Shown piece after piece: positions 8,380-15,472 of a stretch of DNA of 64,000 nucleotides. This stretch comes from Halobacillus_B sp963739045. GTDB lineage: Bacteria; Bacillota; Bacilli; Bacillales; Halobacillaceae. The position numbers and the translations under genes were made by a program. The notes beneath the pieces were generated by a model, which saw nothing but the letters and a program-made list of their open reading frames with translations, was not told the DNA's origin and did no database searches. The DNA lies in the NCBI GenBank assembly GCA_963739045.1, contig CAVTYY010000001.1:744001-808000 (forward strand), written 5' to 3'. Position 1 is the stretch's first letter. Each line of letters opens with the position of its first letter.

Positions 8380-8396
8380 GAGACTCCCCTCCTAAA

Positions 8397-8834
8397 TTAT
8401 TCAATTAAAATTCTTCGCTCGGCTTTTTTGATTCGCTTATATCTGACTAGCAGCAATCCATTGACATATTTCGACTGCAGCGGCGCATTTTCAGGCGGCT
8501 CCGGCAAATGCAGGGTCCGGTCAAATTCACCATAAGTGCGCTCATGCTGCACGGTTTCAAAGTCCTGCAGTAGAGGAGGAACCTTTCCCCTGATTCTTAA
8601 CCCTTGCTCGGATATAGTGAGCTGAATATCTTCTTTTGGGACTCCTGCAAGTTCTATAAACACGTATACTTCTTCAGCTGTCACATAAACGTCAGCCGGC
8701 GGGAATAAGCGTTTTGCTTCACTATGGTCTAATTCCAAGACGTGGTCTTCTTTATCAAACACTTGTGTCCAGAAGTCGCCATTCTGGTACTGTTTAGCAA
8801 TATTCATCCATTGCTGGAGTTTATCCGTATCCAA
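8397..8834 (-). CDS. Hsp20/alpha-crystallin family protein, spore-operon copy
   Basis: A 145-aa small heat-shock-type protein: the alpha-crystallin domain runs from about residue 45 (PPADVYVTAEEVYVFIELAG) to the conserved C-terminal segment (YVNGLLLVRYKR). The A-x-x-x-N-G-x-L signature is recognisable as LQSKYVNGLLLV. The start is TTG at 8834 with GGGAGG upstream. In Bacillus, coat-associated members of this family (CotM, GerT) are made late in the mother cell. Its place between GerP-like genes suggests a coat or germination role rather than heat shock. Confidence 0.75.
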   Translation of the reverse strand: MDTDKLQQWMNIAKQYQNGDFWTQVFDKEDHVLELDHSEAKRLFPPADVYVTAEEVYVFIELAGVPKEDIQLTISEQGLRIRGKVPPLLQDFETVQHERTYGEFDRTLHLPEPPENAPLQSKYVNGLLLVRYKRIKKAERRILIE

Positions 8835-8852
8835 GTCCCCATACCTCCCGCA

Positions 8853-9314
8853 CTATAAATCTTTATCAATATTGACCTCAGAATACTGAGTGTCAATTTT
8901 TTTGGGTAAACGTATTTGCAGTTCGTTGTCGCGGTATCTGGCCACTGTTCCTTTTTTGCGAACAAGGGCAGGCAGGGTAATCGTATGAAGATCGCCTTTG
9001 TATGGAATTCCTTCAATGATTAGTTGATAGGATTTATGATAGATTTTCAGCGAATCCAAAGCACCTGGATCATGAATCGGAATTTTTACATAAACATGGT
9101 CATGTGAATCAAAAACGGTTTCATTTAACTTCGCTTGTTCCGCACCCATATTTGAAAACCCCATGTTAGAAAACCCCGGCATTTGAGCAAGTCCTTTAGG
9201 CATTGAATTCGATAAGACTCCATTCACAAATTTATGAATGTCATTCGACTGGGAAGCTTTCATCCATTTGTCGACGTCTTCTCCAAAAGGAAATAAAGAC
9301 TGAAAAGGATTCAT
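8853..9314 (-). CDS. Divergent alpha-crystallin-like spore protein (GerT/CotM-like)
   Basis: 153 aa. The second half has the beta-strand pattern of alpha-crystallins (HDHVYVKIPIHDP, YQLIIEGIPYKGDLHTITLPA, ELQIRLPKKI). The first half carries a short direct repeat GFSNMGFSNMG near residue 48. It starts after AGGAGTTAT and is followed 18 bases later by a second Hsp20-like gene. Two related chaperone-like proteins side by side in a spore operon suggest a hetero-oligomeric coat component; this is inference. Confidence 0.6.
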   Translation of the reverse strand: MNPFQSLFPFGEDVDKWMKASQSNDIHKFVNGVLSNSMPKGLAQMPGFSNMGFSNMGAEQAKLNETVFDSHDHVYVKIPIHDPGALDSLKIYHKSYQLIIEGIPYKGDLHTITLPALVRKKGTVARYRDNELQIRLPKKIDTQYSEVNIDKDL

Positions 9315-9335
9315 ATAACTCCTTCTTTCTTAACG

Positions 9336-9578
9336 CTAAAATTGATTAGTAACCGGAGTGGCCGGGTTAAATATTTGATCCTGATCCGACACATCTGTAT
9401 CAAAATAGCTGCTCGCCATACAAGAAGTGGAACAGGAAAGGTCTCCATTAGAAAAGTTAACTCCAATATTTTTCGAGTTAGCTGTATGGCTGTTATGCAC
9501 AACTCCTCCAATATCAAGGTTGCCGTTTTGGGTAATTCCGTTGGTTTTTACGTTAAAAATATTTATTACAAATGGCAT
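9336..9578 (-). CDS. GerPA/GerPF-family spore germination protein
   Basis: 80 aa with the family layout: MPFVINIFNVKTNG start, NLDIGGVVHNSHTANSKN in the centre, and an FDTDVSDQDQI tail close to the GerPF 'FDSDVADQDQI'. These small proteins belong to the gerP locus needed for germinant permeability of the coat. AAGGAG precedes the ATG. It shares its overall pattern with the gene immediately upstream, so the pair is probably a tandem duplication. Confidence 0.8.
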   Translation of the reverse strand: MPFVINIFNVKTNGITQNGNLDIGGVVHNSHTANSKNIGVNFSNGDLSCSTSCMASSYFDTDVSDQDQIFNPATPVTNQF

Positions 9579-9592
9579 GAGGAACTCCTTTC

Positions 9593-9835
9593 TTACTGCT
9601 GAGTGGAATTTACATTTGCAGGGTTGCCAATGTCGCCTTGATCATTGCCGTCTGGATCAATATATACGTTCTCCATACCTGCACTGGCGGGGGCGGCATC
9701 GCCGAAGGAAGAGTTCTGGCCAGTGGTTTTCGAATTTGCCGTATGAGCGTTATGAAGAGCATCGCCAATGTTAATCGACCCATTGTTAGAAATGCTGTTT
9801 ATTTTTATGTTGTAAATGTTATTAATGGACGGCAT
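9593..9835 (-). CDS. GerPA/GerPF-family spore germination protein, first gene of spore operon
   Basis: 80 aa: MPSINNIYNIKINS, then NGSINIGDALHNAHTANSK and a tail with IDPDGNDQGDIG. It is a paralog of the next gene (same length, same ANSK and DQ positions) and starts after GAGGAGGAG. It is first in a five-gene minus-strand operon (two GerPA/F-like, two crystallin-like, one GerPC-like), with a sigma-K-like promoter just upstream. Confidence 0.8.
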   Translation of the reverse strand: MPSINNIYNIKINSISNNGSINIGDALHNAHTANSKTTGQNSSFGDAAPASAGMENVYIDPDGNDQGDIGNPANVNSTQQ

Positions 9836-9870
9836 ACGTCAAACTCCTCCTCTTCTCCCCATTTATCTTG

Positions 9871-9898
9871 TAATGTATGCGAAAAAAATGGAGAATGT
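9871..9898 (-). promoter_or_regulatory. Sigma-K-like promoter of the spore operon
   Basis: On the minus strand the -10 reads CATACATTA (complement of 9871-9879), an exact match to CATANNNTA. It is preceded 17 bases upstream by an AC dinucleotide (9897-9898), the core of the sigma-K -35. Mother-cell sigma-K drives gerP and coat genes in Bacillus, which fits the operon content. Confidence 0.6.
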
Positions 9899-9910
9899 TA
9901 TAAGAACTTG

Positions 9911-9926
9911 TTGAAAGCGTTTCCTG
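9911..9926 (+). promoter_or_regulatory. Candidate cre (CcpA) site before the beta-oxidation operon
   Basis: TTGAAAGCGTTTCCTG matches the catabolite-response consensus WTGNAARCGNWWNCA with one mismatch at the last position. It lies about 90 bases before the acyl-CoA dehydrogenase start, so glucose repression of fatty-acid oxidation is plausible. Not tested. Confidence 0.5.
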
Positions 9927-10011
9927 AAAAACAGCAGGAATATATCTTGCTGAGGAAGAATAACAAAGTATGGAAAAATTTATGGTTCGGGTTATGAAAT
10001 AGGAGGTTGCC

Positions 10012-11160
10012 ATGAAAGCTTCTTACATACAGGAAGAACATGAAATCTTACGAAAGTCACTGAGGAAATTATTAAATAAAGAAGCGTACCCTTACTTTGA
10101 TCAATGGGAGCAGCAGGGGGCGGTTCCGAGAGCTTTCTGGGAGAAGTTAGGTCAGCAAGGATATCTCTGTCCCTGGCTAAGTGAAGAATACGGCGGAGTC
10201 GACGCGGACTTCGGATACTCGGTTGTGATTAATGAAGAGCTTGAGAAGGTAGGGACAGGACTGATAGGCATCGGTCTGCACAATGATATCGTTGTTCCTT
10301 ATATACAAGAATATGGAACGGAAGAACAAAAGAAACGCTGGCTTGCAAAGTGTGCATCAGGCGAAATGATTACAGCTATAGCGATGACCGAACCAGGAGC
10401 GGGGTCGGATTTGGCCGCGATCCGTACTTCAGCCGATAGAGAAGGAGACTATTATTTAGTCAATGGAGAAAAAACCTTTATTACAAATGGAATACAAGCT
10501 GACCTGATTATCGTGGTATGTAAAACAAATAAACAAGCGATTTCTCCTCATAAAGGGATTAGTCTGCTGGTTATAGAAAAGGATACCCCAGGATTTACAA
10601 GAGGGAAAAAGCTGAATAAAGTCGGTCTTCACAGCCAGGATACGTCAGAACTCATCTTTGAAGATGCCAAAGTGCCTGCCGCAAACCTTCTCGGTAAAGA
10701 GGGCGAGGGGTTTTACTACCTAATGAACCAGCTGCAGCAGGAGCGCTTAATCGTAGGAATAGGCGGAATTGCAGCGTGTGAACGAATGATTGAATTAACG
10801 GTTAAGTATGTAAAAGAGCGGAAAGCTTTCGGACGTTCTATTGCCTCTTTTCAAAATACCCAGTTCACTTTAGCGGAATTACAAACAGAAGTAGAGATCG
10901 GCCGTACGTTTCTTGATCGCACCATAACCGCTCATATGAATGGAGAAGAGGTCGTTAAGGAAGTGTCCATGGCCAAATGGTGGATTACAGATCTTGTGAA
11001 AAAAGTGGCGTCGTCCTGCATGCATTTACACGGGGGCTACGGCTATATGGAAGAATATGAAATTGCCAGAAGGTTCCGTGATGCTCCAGTGACCGCCATT
11101 TACGCAGGATCTAACGAGATTATGAAGTCCATTATTGCGAAGAAAATGGGACTTAGGTAA
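10012..11160 (+). CDS. Acyl-CoA dehydrogenase
   Basis: FAD enzyme introducing the trans-2 double bond into acyl-CoA. Family signatures: AMTEPGAGSDLAAIRT (FAD/substrate loop), NGEKTFITNG, RKAFGRSIASFQ, and the C-terminal GGYGYMEEYEIARRFRDA with YAGSNEIMK. The likely catalytic glutamate is in the C-terminal Y-A-G-S-N-E segment or its neighbour. 382 aa, normal. It starts after AGGAGGTTGCC and leads a four-gene operon with a thiolase, an SDR and an acyl-CoA synthetase. Confidence 0.9.
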   Translation: MKASYIQEEHEILRKSLRKLLNKEAYPYFDQWEQQGAVPRAFWEKLGQQGYLCPWLSEEYGGVDADFGYSVVINEELEKVGTGLIGIGLHNDIVVPYIQEYGTEEQKKRWLAKCASGEMITAIAMTEPGAGSDLAAIRTSADREGDYYLVNGEKTFITNGIQADLIIVVCKTNKQAISPHKGISLLVIEKDTPGFTRGKKLNKVGLHSQDTSELIFEDAKVPAANLLGKEGEGFYYLMNQLQQERLIVGIGGIAACERMIELTVKYVKERKAFGRSIASFQNTQFTLAELQTEVEIGRTFLDRTITAHMNGEEVVKEVSMAKWWITDLVKKVASSCMHLHGGYGYMEEYEIARRFRDAPVTAIYAGSNEIMKSIIAKKMGLR

Positions 11161-11172
11161 GGGGATGAATAA

Positions 11173-12327
11173 ATGAACGAAGTTGTTATTATCGAAGCAG
11201 TAAGAACTCCTGTTGGAAAAAGAAATGGTGCTCTAAGCCAAATTAGACCCGATGAGCTGCTCGCCATGGTCCTCAAGGAATTGGTGGAAAGGTCAGGAAT
11301 TGATGGCAGCGTCGTTGAAGATGTACTTGCTGGCTGCGTATCTCAATCCGGGGAGCAGGGTGGCGATATAGCCAGGGTGGCCGCGTTGATTGCCGGCTTT
11401 CCGATAGAGGTCCCAGGAGTCACTATCGATCGGCAATGCGGATCGAGTCAGCAGGCGATTCACTTTGGATCCCAGGCCATAGCGTGTGGCGATATGGACG
11501 TAGTGATTGCCGGCGGTGTGGAAAGTATGTCAAGGGTTCCTATGTTTTCAAATATGCAGGGAGCAGCAAGCAGTGATAAATTAACGGATAAATTTGAGAT
11601 GATTAACCAGGGCCTCTCAGCTGAACGAATTGCAGAGCGGTGGGAACTAAGTAAACAAGAGCTTGATGAGTACGCGGTAAGCAGTCATCAAAAAGCGCTG
11701 CGGGCCATAGAAGAAGGACGATTTTCCAAAGAGCTGATGGACGTAGAGGTACCTTCAGAGGATGGAAGCATGGCAACGGTAACGAGGGATGAAGGTCCAC
11801 GTACGGGTACAAATTTACAGGCACTTGCCCAATTGAAACCTGCCTTTCAAGAAGGAGGTAGAATTACAGCGGGCAATGCAAGCCAAATGAGCGACGGAGC
11901 GGCGGCAGTACTATTAATGTCCAGGAGCAAAGCAGAATCACTGGGTTTGAAACCAAGGTTCAGGGTAGTGGCGAGGTCTGTGGTCGGTTCAGATCCCACG
12001 TTAATGCTGACGGGTCCCGCCGCAGCTACAGAGAAAGTTTTGCAAAAGGCTGGACTGAGCATCAATGAAATAGATTTGTTTGAAGTCAATGAAGCTTTTG
12101 CGCCGGTGCCATTATTCTGGCTGAAGGAAACGGGAGCCCCCCCTGAAAAATTAAATGTGAACGGCGGTGCTATTGCGCTTGGACATCCGCTGGGAGCTAC
12201 CGGTGCCAAACTGATGACTACTCTGATGCATGAATTGGAGAGAAGCAAAGGACGATATGGACTGCAAGCGGTGTGTGAAGGTTTAGGGATGGCAAACGCG
12301 ACGATCATTGAAAGGCTGGAGGATTAA
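11173..12327 (+). CDS. Acetyl-CoA acyltransferase (thiolase)
   Basis: Splits 3-ketoacyl-CoA with CoA in the last step of beta-oxidation. The nucleophilic Cys lies in DRQCGSSQQAIHF, the His in NVNGGAIALGHPLGATGA and the acid/base Cys in AVCEGLGMANA; the NEAFAPVPL segment is also typical. 384 aa. It starts 12 bases after the dehydrogenase stop. The biosynthetic acetoacetyl-CoA role is less likely given the operon. Confidence 0.9.
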   Translation: MNEVVIIEAVRTPVGKRNGALSQIRPDELLAMVLKELVERSGIDGSVVEDVLAGCVSQSGEQGGDIARVAALIAGFPIEVPGVTIDRQCGSSQQAIHFGSQAIACGDMDVVIAGGVESMSRVPMFSNMQGAASSDKLTDKFEMINQGLSAERIAERWELSKQELDEYAVSSHQKALRAIEEGRFSKELMDVEVPSEDGSMATVTRDEGPRTGTNLQALAQLKPAFQEGGRITAGNASQMSDGAAAVLLMSRSKAESLGLKPRFRVVARSVVGSDPTLMLTGPAAATEKVLQKAGLSINEIDLFEVNEAFAPVPLFWLKETGAPPEKLNVNGGAIALGHPLGATGAKLMTTLMHELERSKGRYGLQAVCEGLGMANATIIERLED

Positions 12328-12330
12328 AGC

Positions 12331-13098
12331 ATGGATTTAAAAGAGGTGATCGCAATTGTGACAGGAGGAGCTTCTGGATTAGGAGAAGCCACTGTTCGCA
12401 CCATCGTTTCTAGAGGTGGAAAAGCAGTTATAGCGGATCGCGATATAGAAAAAGGGGAGAAATTAGTCCAGGAACTTGGTCCGCAAGTTTTATTCCAAGA
12501 GGCAGATGTTACTTCTGAAAGAGAAGTTGATCATATGATTACATTGGCAATAGAAAAATTCGGACTAATTAATACGGTTATCAACTGTGCAGGAATTGTC
12601 ATTGCTGAAAAAATTGTTGGAAAAGAGGGTCCTCATGCTCTTGCCTCTTTTACTAAAGTAATCGAAGTCAATTTAATAGGAACCTTTAACGTGATACGGC
12701 TGGCAGCAGAACGAATGGAAGAAAATGAGCCCAATTCGGAAGGCGAACGAGGTGTAATCATTAACACAGCATCCGTCGCTGCATTTGAAGGACAGATCGG
12801 CCAAGCGGCCTACAGCGCTTCTAAAGGGGGAGTAGCTAGTATGACCCTTCCTCTATCGCGGGAACTTGCCCGCTATGGTATCCGAGTGATGACGATCGCC
12901 CCTGGGGTATTCGAAACCCCCATGTTTGAAATTCTTCCTGAATCAGCCAAGCAAGCTTTAGGAAATTTAACTCCTTTCCCCAACCGCCTGGGCAAGCCTC
13001 AGGAATACGGGAAGTTAGCAGTCAGCATCATTGATAACGTCATGTTGAACGGGGAGGTGATCCGTCTCGACGGAGCGATACGCATGCAGCCGAAATAA
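12331..13098 (+). CDS. Short-chain dehydrogenase, 3-hydroxyacyl-CoA dehydrogenase type 2-like
   Basis: 255-aa SDR with the NAD motif TGGASGLGEA, NCAGIV, a catalytic Ser in NTASVAAFEGQ and Tyr/Lys in YSASKGG. The loop after it (IAPGVFETPMFE) resembles HSD10-type 3-hydroxyacyl-CoA dehydrogenases. Placed 3 bases after the thiolase stop, it probably oxidises 3-hydroxyacyl-CoA. No enoyl-CoA hydratase is present in the operon, so that step must come from elsewhere. Confidence 0.8.
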   Translation: MDLKEVIAIVTGGASGLGEATVRTIVSRGGKAVIADRDIEKGEKLVQELGPQVLFQEADVTSEREVDHMITLAIEKFGLINTVINCAGIVIAEKIVGKEGPHALASFTKVIEVNLIGTFNVIRLAAERMEENEPNSEGERGVIINTASVAAFEGQIGQAAYSASKGGVASMTLPLSRELARYGIRVMTIAPGVFETPMFEILPESAKQALGNLTPFPNRLGKPQEYGKLAVSIIDNVMLNGEVIRLDGAIRMQPK

Positions 13099-13156
13099 CT
13101 GTCTGTAGCAGCCGGTCAGGTTTTGTGTCAAATCATACAAAGGAGTCGATAAAAAA

Positions 13157-14713
13157 ATGGGACCAAATTTAAGAAGTATGTTTGAGCAAACGGTGGCAAA
13201 GTATCCAGAAAAAGAGGGCTTAGTGGATTCTCGTCTTGGAATAAGATGGTCTTACCGCCAGTGGGACTTAGAGGTAAACCAGCTGGCAAATGCTCTCAGA
13301 GAAGCCGGGGTGGAAAAAGGAGATAAAGTATCGACGGTATTGTTCAATTCTGCAGAATTTGCTACAACTTTATTTGCCTGTATGAAAATAGGAGCGATAT
13401 TTAATCCGATTAATTTCAGGCTCTCCTCCAAAGAAATAGAGTTCATTATTAATGACGCTGAACCAAAAGTCGTGATGTTTGAAAAGGCAACCTCCGAACA
13501 AATTAAGCCGTTAATTAAAAACCCGGCTGCCATGCAATTCTGGTCGATTGATGAGCACGACCTCACGAATGCCATGAATTATTATGAGCAGATGGACCAG
13601 GTTTCTAACAGAAGACCTGATTGTAACTTAGACGAAGACGATATTTATGCCCTTATGTATACGTCTGGAACAACTGGCTTGCCAAAAGGCGTGATTCATA
13701 CGCATAGAGATATGATGGACCAGGCCCTTATTATGGCGGCGTGCTTAAGACTGACGAATGAGGATAGAGGGTTGTCTGTCGCTCCGATGTTTCACTGTGC
13801 AGAACTCCATTGTGCATTCTTCCCTCGCGTGCTGATCGGAAGTACCACGGTCGTTCTTCATCATTTTGAAGCGGCTAAAGTTATTGAGACAGTGCGGGAA
13901 GAGCATGTTACCACATTCTTTGCAGCTCCAACGATGTGGAACATGATGATTCAGGAAAACTTTACTGAAGAAGATTTCCAAACCCTTCGCCAAGGACTAT
14001 ACGGAGGAGCCCCAATGGCACCTGCCTTAACGACGAGGCTGCATGATGTATTAGGCATACAGTTAATTCAAGCTTATGGAATGACAGAGATGGGACCTGC
14101 AATTACTACCTTATCTGAAGAAGATCAAGTAACTAAAGCAGGTTCTGCAGGCAGGTCTCTGCTCAATCATGAAGTCAGGGTGGTGCGAACGAGAGAGGGT
14201 TGGCCTTCAGAGCCAGAAGATATTTGCAAGCCGGGTGAGCTCGGTGAAATTATCGTCAGGGGGCCGAGTATGATGCCGGGTTATTATAATCGACCCGGGG
14301 ATTCCCACGAGGCACTTTTTAAAGGGTGGTATCACTCTGGAGATATTGGCACTTACGATGAAGACGGCTTTCTCTGGGTCAGGGACAGGCTGAAAGATAT
14401 GATCCTATCAGGGGGAGAAAACATCTATTCCAGAGAAGTGGAAGATGTTTTATTTGAACACCCCGGGGTCCTCGATGCTGCCGTCATAGGAGAACCAGAC
14501 GAAACGTGGGGAGAAACGGTGACGGCCTATATTGTTAAAAAGGATGACTCCTTGGATGAAAAAATTCTCGATGAATTCTGTACCTCTAGTGAGCGCTTAG
14601 CTAGATATAAACGGCCGAGGCGTTATGAATTTGTGGAGGAATTGCCCAGAAATGCAAGTGGAAAGCTGCAGAAATTCAAACTAAGAGATCGGTCAGCAAG
14701 CATATTAGAATGA
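13157..14713 (+). CDS. Acyl-CoA synthetase (AMP-binding)
   Basis: Activates a fatty or other carboxylic acid with ATP and CoA. P-loop YTSGTTGLPKGV, AYGMTEMGP motif, YHSGDIGTYDEDGFLWVRDRLKDMI hinge and the C-terminal Lys in PRNASGKLQKF are visible. 518 aa, a medium-length member. It starts after AAAGGAGTCG and ends the operon ahead of a terminator. The natural substrate chain length is unknown. Confidence 0.9.
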   Translation: MGPNLRSMFEQTVAKYPEKEGLVDSRLGIRWSYRQWDLEVNQLANALREAGVEKGDKVSTVLFNSAEFATTLFACMKIGAIFNPINFRLSSKEIEFIINDAEPKVVMFEKATSEQIKPLIKNPAAMQFWSIDEHDLTNAMNYYEQMDQVSNRRPDCNLDEDDIYALMYTSGTTGLPKGVIHTHRDMMDQALIMAACLRLTNEDRGLSVAPMFHCAELHCAFFPRVLIGSTTVVLHHFEAAKVIETVREEHVTTFFAAPTMWNMMIQENFTEEDFQTLRQGLYGGAPMAPALTTRLHDVLGIQLIQAYGMTEMGPAITTLSEEDQVTKAGSAGRSLLNHEVRVVRTREGWPSEPEDICKPGELGEIIVRGPSMMPGYYNRPGDSHEALFKGWYHSGDIGTYDEDGFLWVRDRLKDMILSGGENIYSREVEDVLFEHPGVLDAAVIGEPDETWGETVTAYIVKKDDSLDEKILDEFCTSSERLARYKRPRRYEFVEELPRNASGKLQKFKLRDRSASILE

Positions 14714-14717
14714 CACT

Positions 14718-14751
14718 AAGAAGGCTCGGGACTATGTTCCGAGCTTTTCTT
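14718..14751 (+). terminator. Terminator of the beta-oxidation operon
   Basis: GGCTCGG (about 14723-14729) pairs with CCGAGCT (about 14739-14745) within an outer AAGAA/TTCTT pairing, followed by T residues. Confidence 0.7.
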
Positions 14752-14834
14752 GTGGAATGAGTTAATTTGCAGTTACATGTAATGGGCAGAAGCATGAAAT
14801 CGAGAAAAATATGGCCGTTGCCTTATTTAAAATA

Positions 14835-14960
14835 AGGGTGGATGGGAAACGATTCGATTTCCTGTGGGGGAACTGGCGAGACTCCACAGAGAGTGAAACG
14901 AACGAGGAGGCTCGCCTAGCACCTTCTCCCACGGGAGTCTCACCGTATTCCATCCACCCT
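14835..14960. repeat. Degenerate hairpin repeat element, copy 1
   Basis: A 126-bp segment bounded by imperfect inverted repeats: AGGGTGGATGGGAAACG at the left and CGTATTCCATCCACCCT at the right. The interior (CGAACGAGGAGGCTC, GAGACTCC) resembles the other two copies in this window. It also resembles a GC-rich intergenic repeat familiar from Bacillaceae genomes (GAGGAGGCTC...CGCCCGCGGAAAGCG). No transposase is present. The remaining gene-free DNA from 14752 to 15472 shows only this element, the next copy and unremarkable sequence. Confidence 0.55.
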
Positions 14961-15235
14961 GCTTTAATTGTGGTGAACGGCCATTATCTTAGATGGGCAT
15001 ACGGTCTGGGTTTACATTCAATTAGTTAGCTATTCTTTTTTAACTGCCTTCTCCCCAATCGTTGAAAAGGGGCATCTACTTGTTTCGTTAGAAGAGAGGG
15101 AAATGACGTGCATTTTTCTATCAATGGAGGCTGGAACTTCTTCCTAAGAAGCAGCATCCACTCTTCGTTCATATTAGAGGAGATAAACTTCTTGACCCTG
15201 CAACCTAACAGCAGATTTTTCCCTTTTTCTTTAAG

Positions 15236-15340
15236 TGGTTTCGAGATCCTTATATGGCAGGGGCGGAGGCTCAGCGCCCGCCCCACGGAAAACGAACCTT
15301 TTCCCGCAGTCCCCAACATCTTTCTATAGTCTCGAAACCA
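15236..15340. repeat. Degenerate hairpin repeat element, copy 2
   Basis: About 105 bp bounded by a perfect inverted pair GGTTTCGAGA (15237-15246) and TCTCGAAACC (15330-15339). The interior reads GCGGAGGCTCAGCGCCCGCC followed by CACGGAAAACGAA, the right half of the Bacillaceae GAGGAGGCTC repeat. A 97-aa minus-strand frame runs through it and is not believed. Confidence 0.55.
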
Positions 15341-15472
15341 AGTCAGATAAGAGATGTACTAGTGGAAGGAAGTACTGGAATTATCGTGGCACTTATACGT
15401 ACTTATAAAAATTTTAAAGGAGACGATTAAGAGTGAAATTATTTCCCGGGCAATATTCGACAGAACCAAAGT

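Noticed and set aside
9427..9774. Long plus-strand frames opposite the GerPA/PF genes
   Set aside because: They are antisense shadows of two clear small genes and lack starts with ribosome sites.
14811..15319. Frames of 72-97 aa on both strands in the 14.8-15.3 kb gap
   Set aside because: They run through the inverted-repeat elements and have no ribosome sites or recognisable domains.
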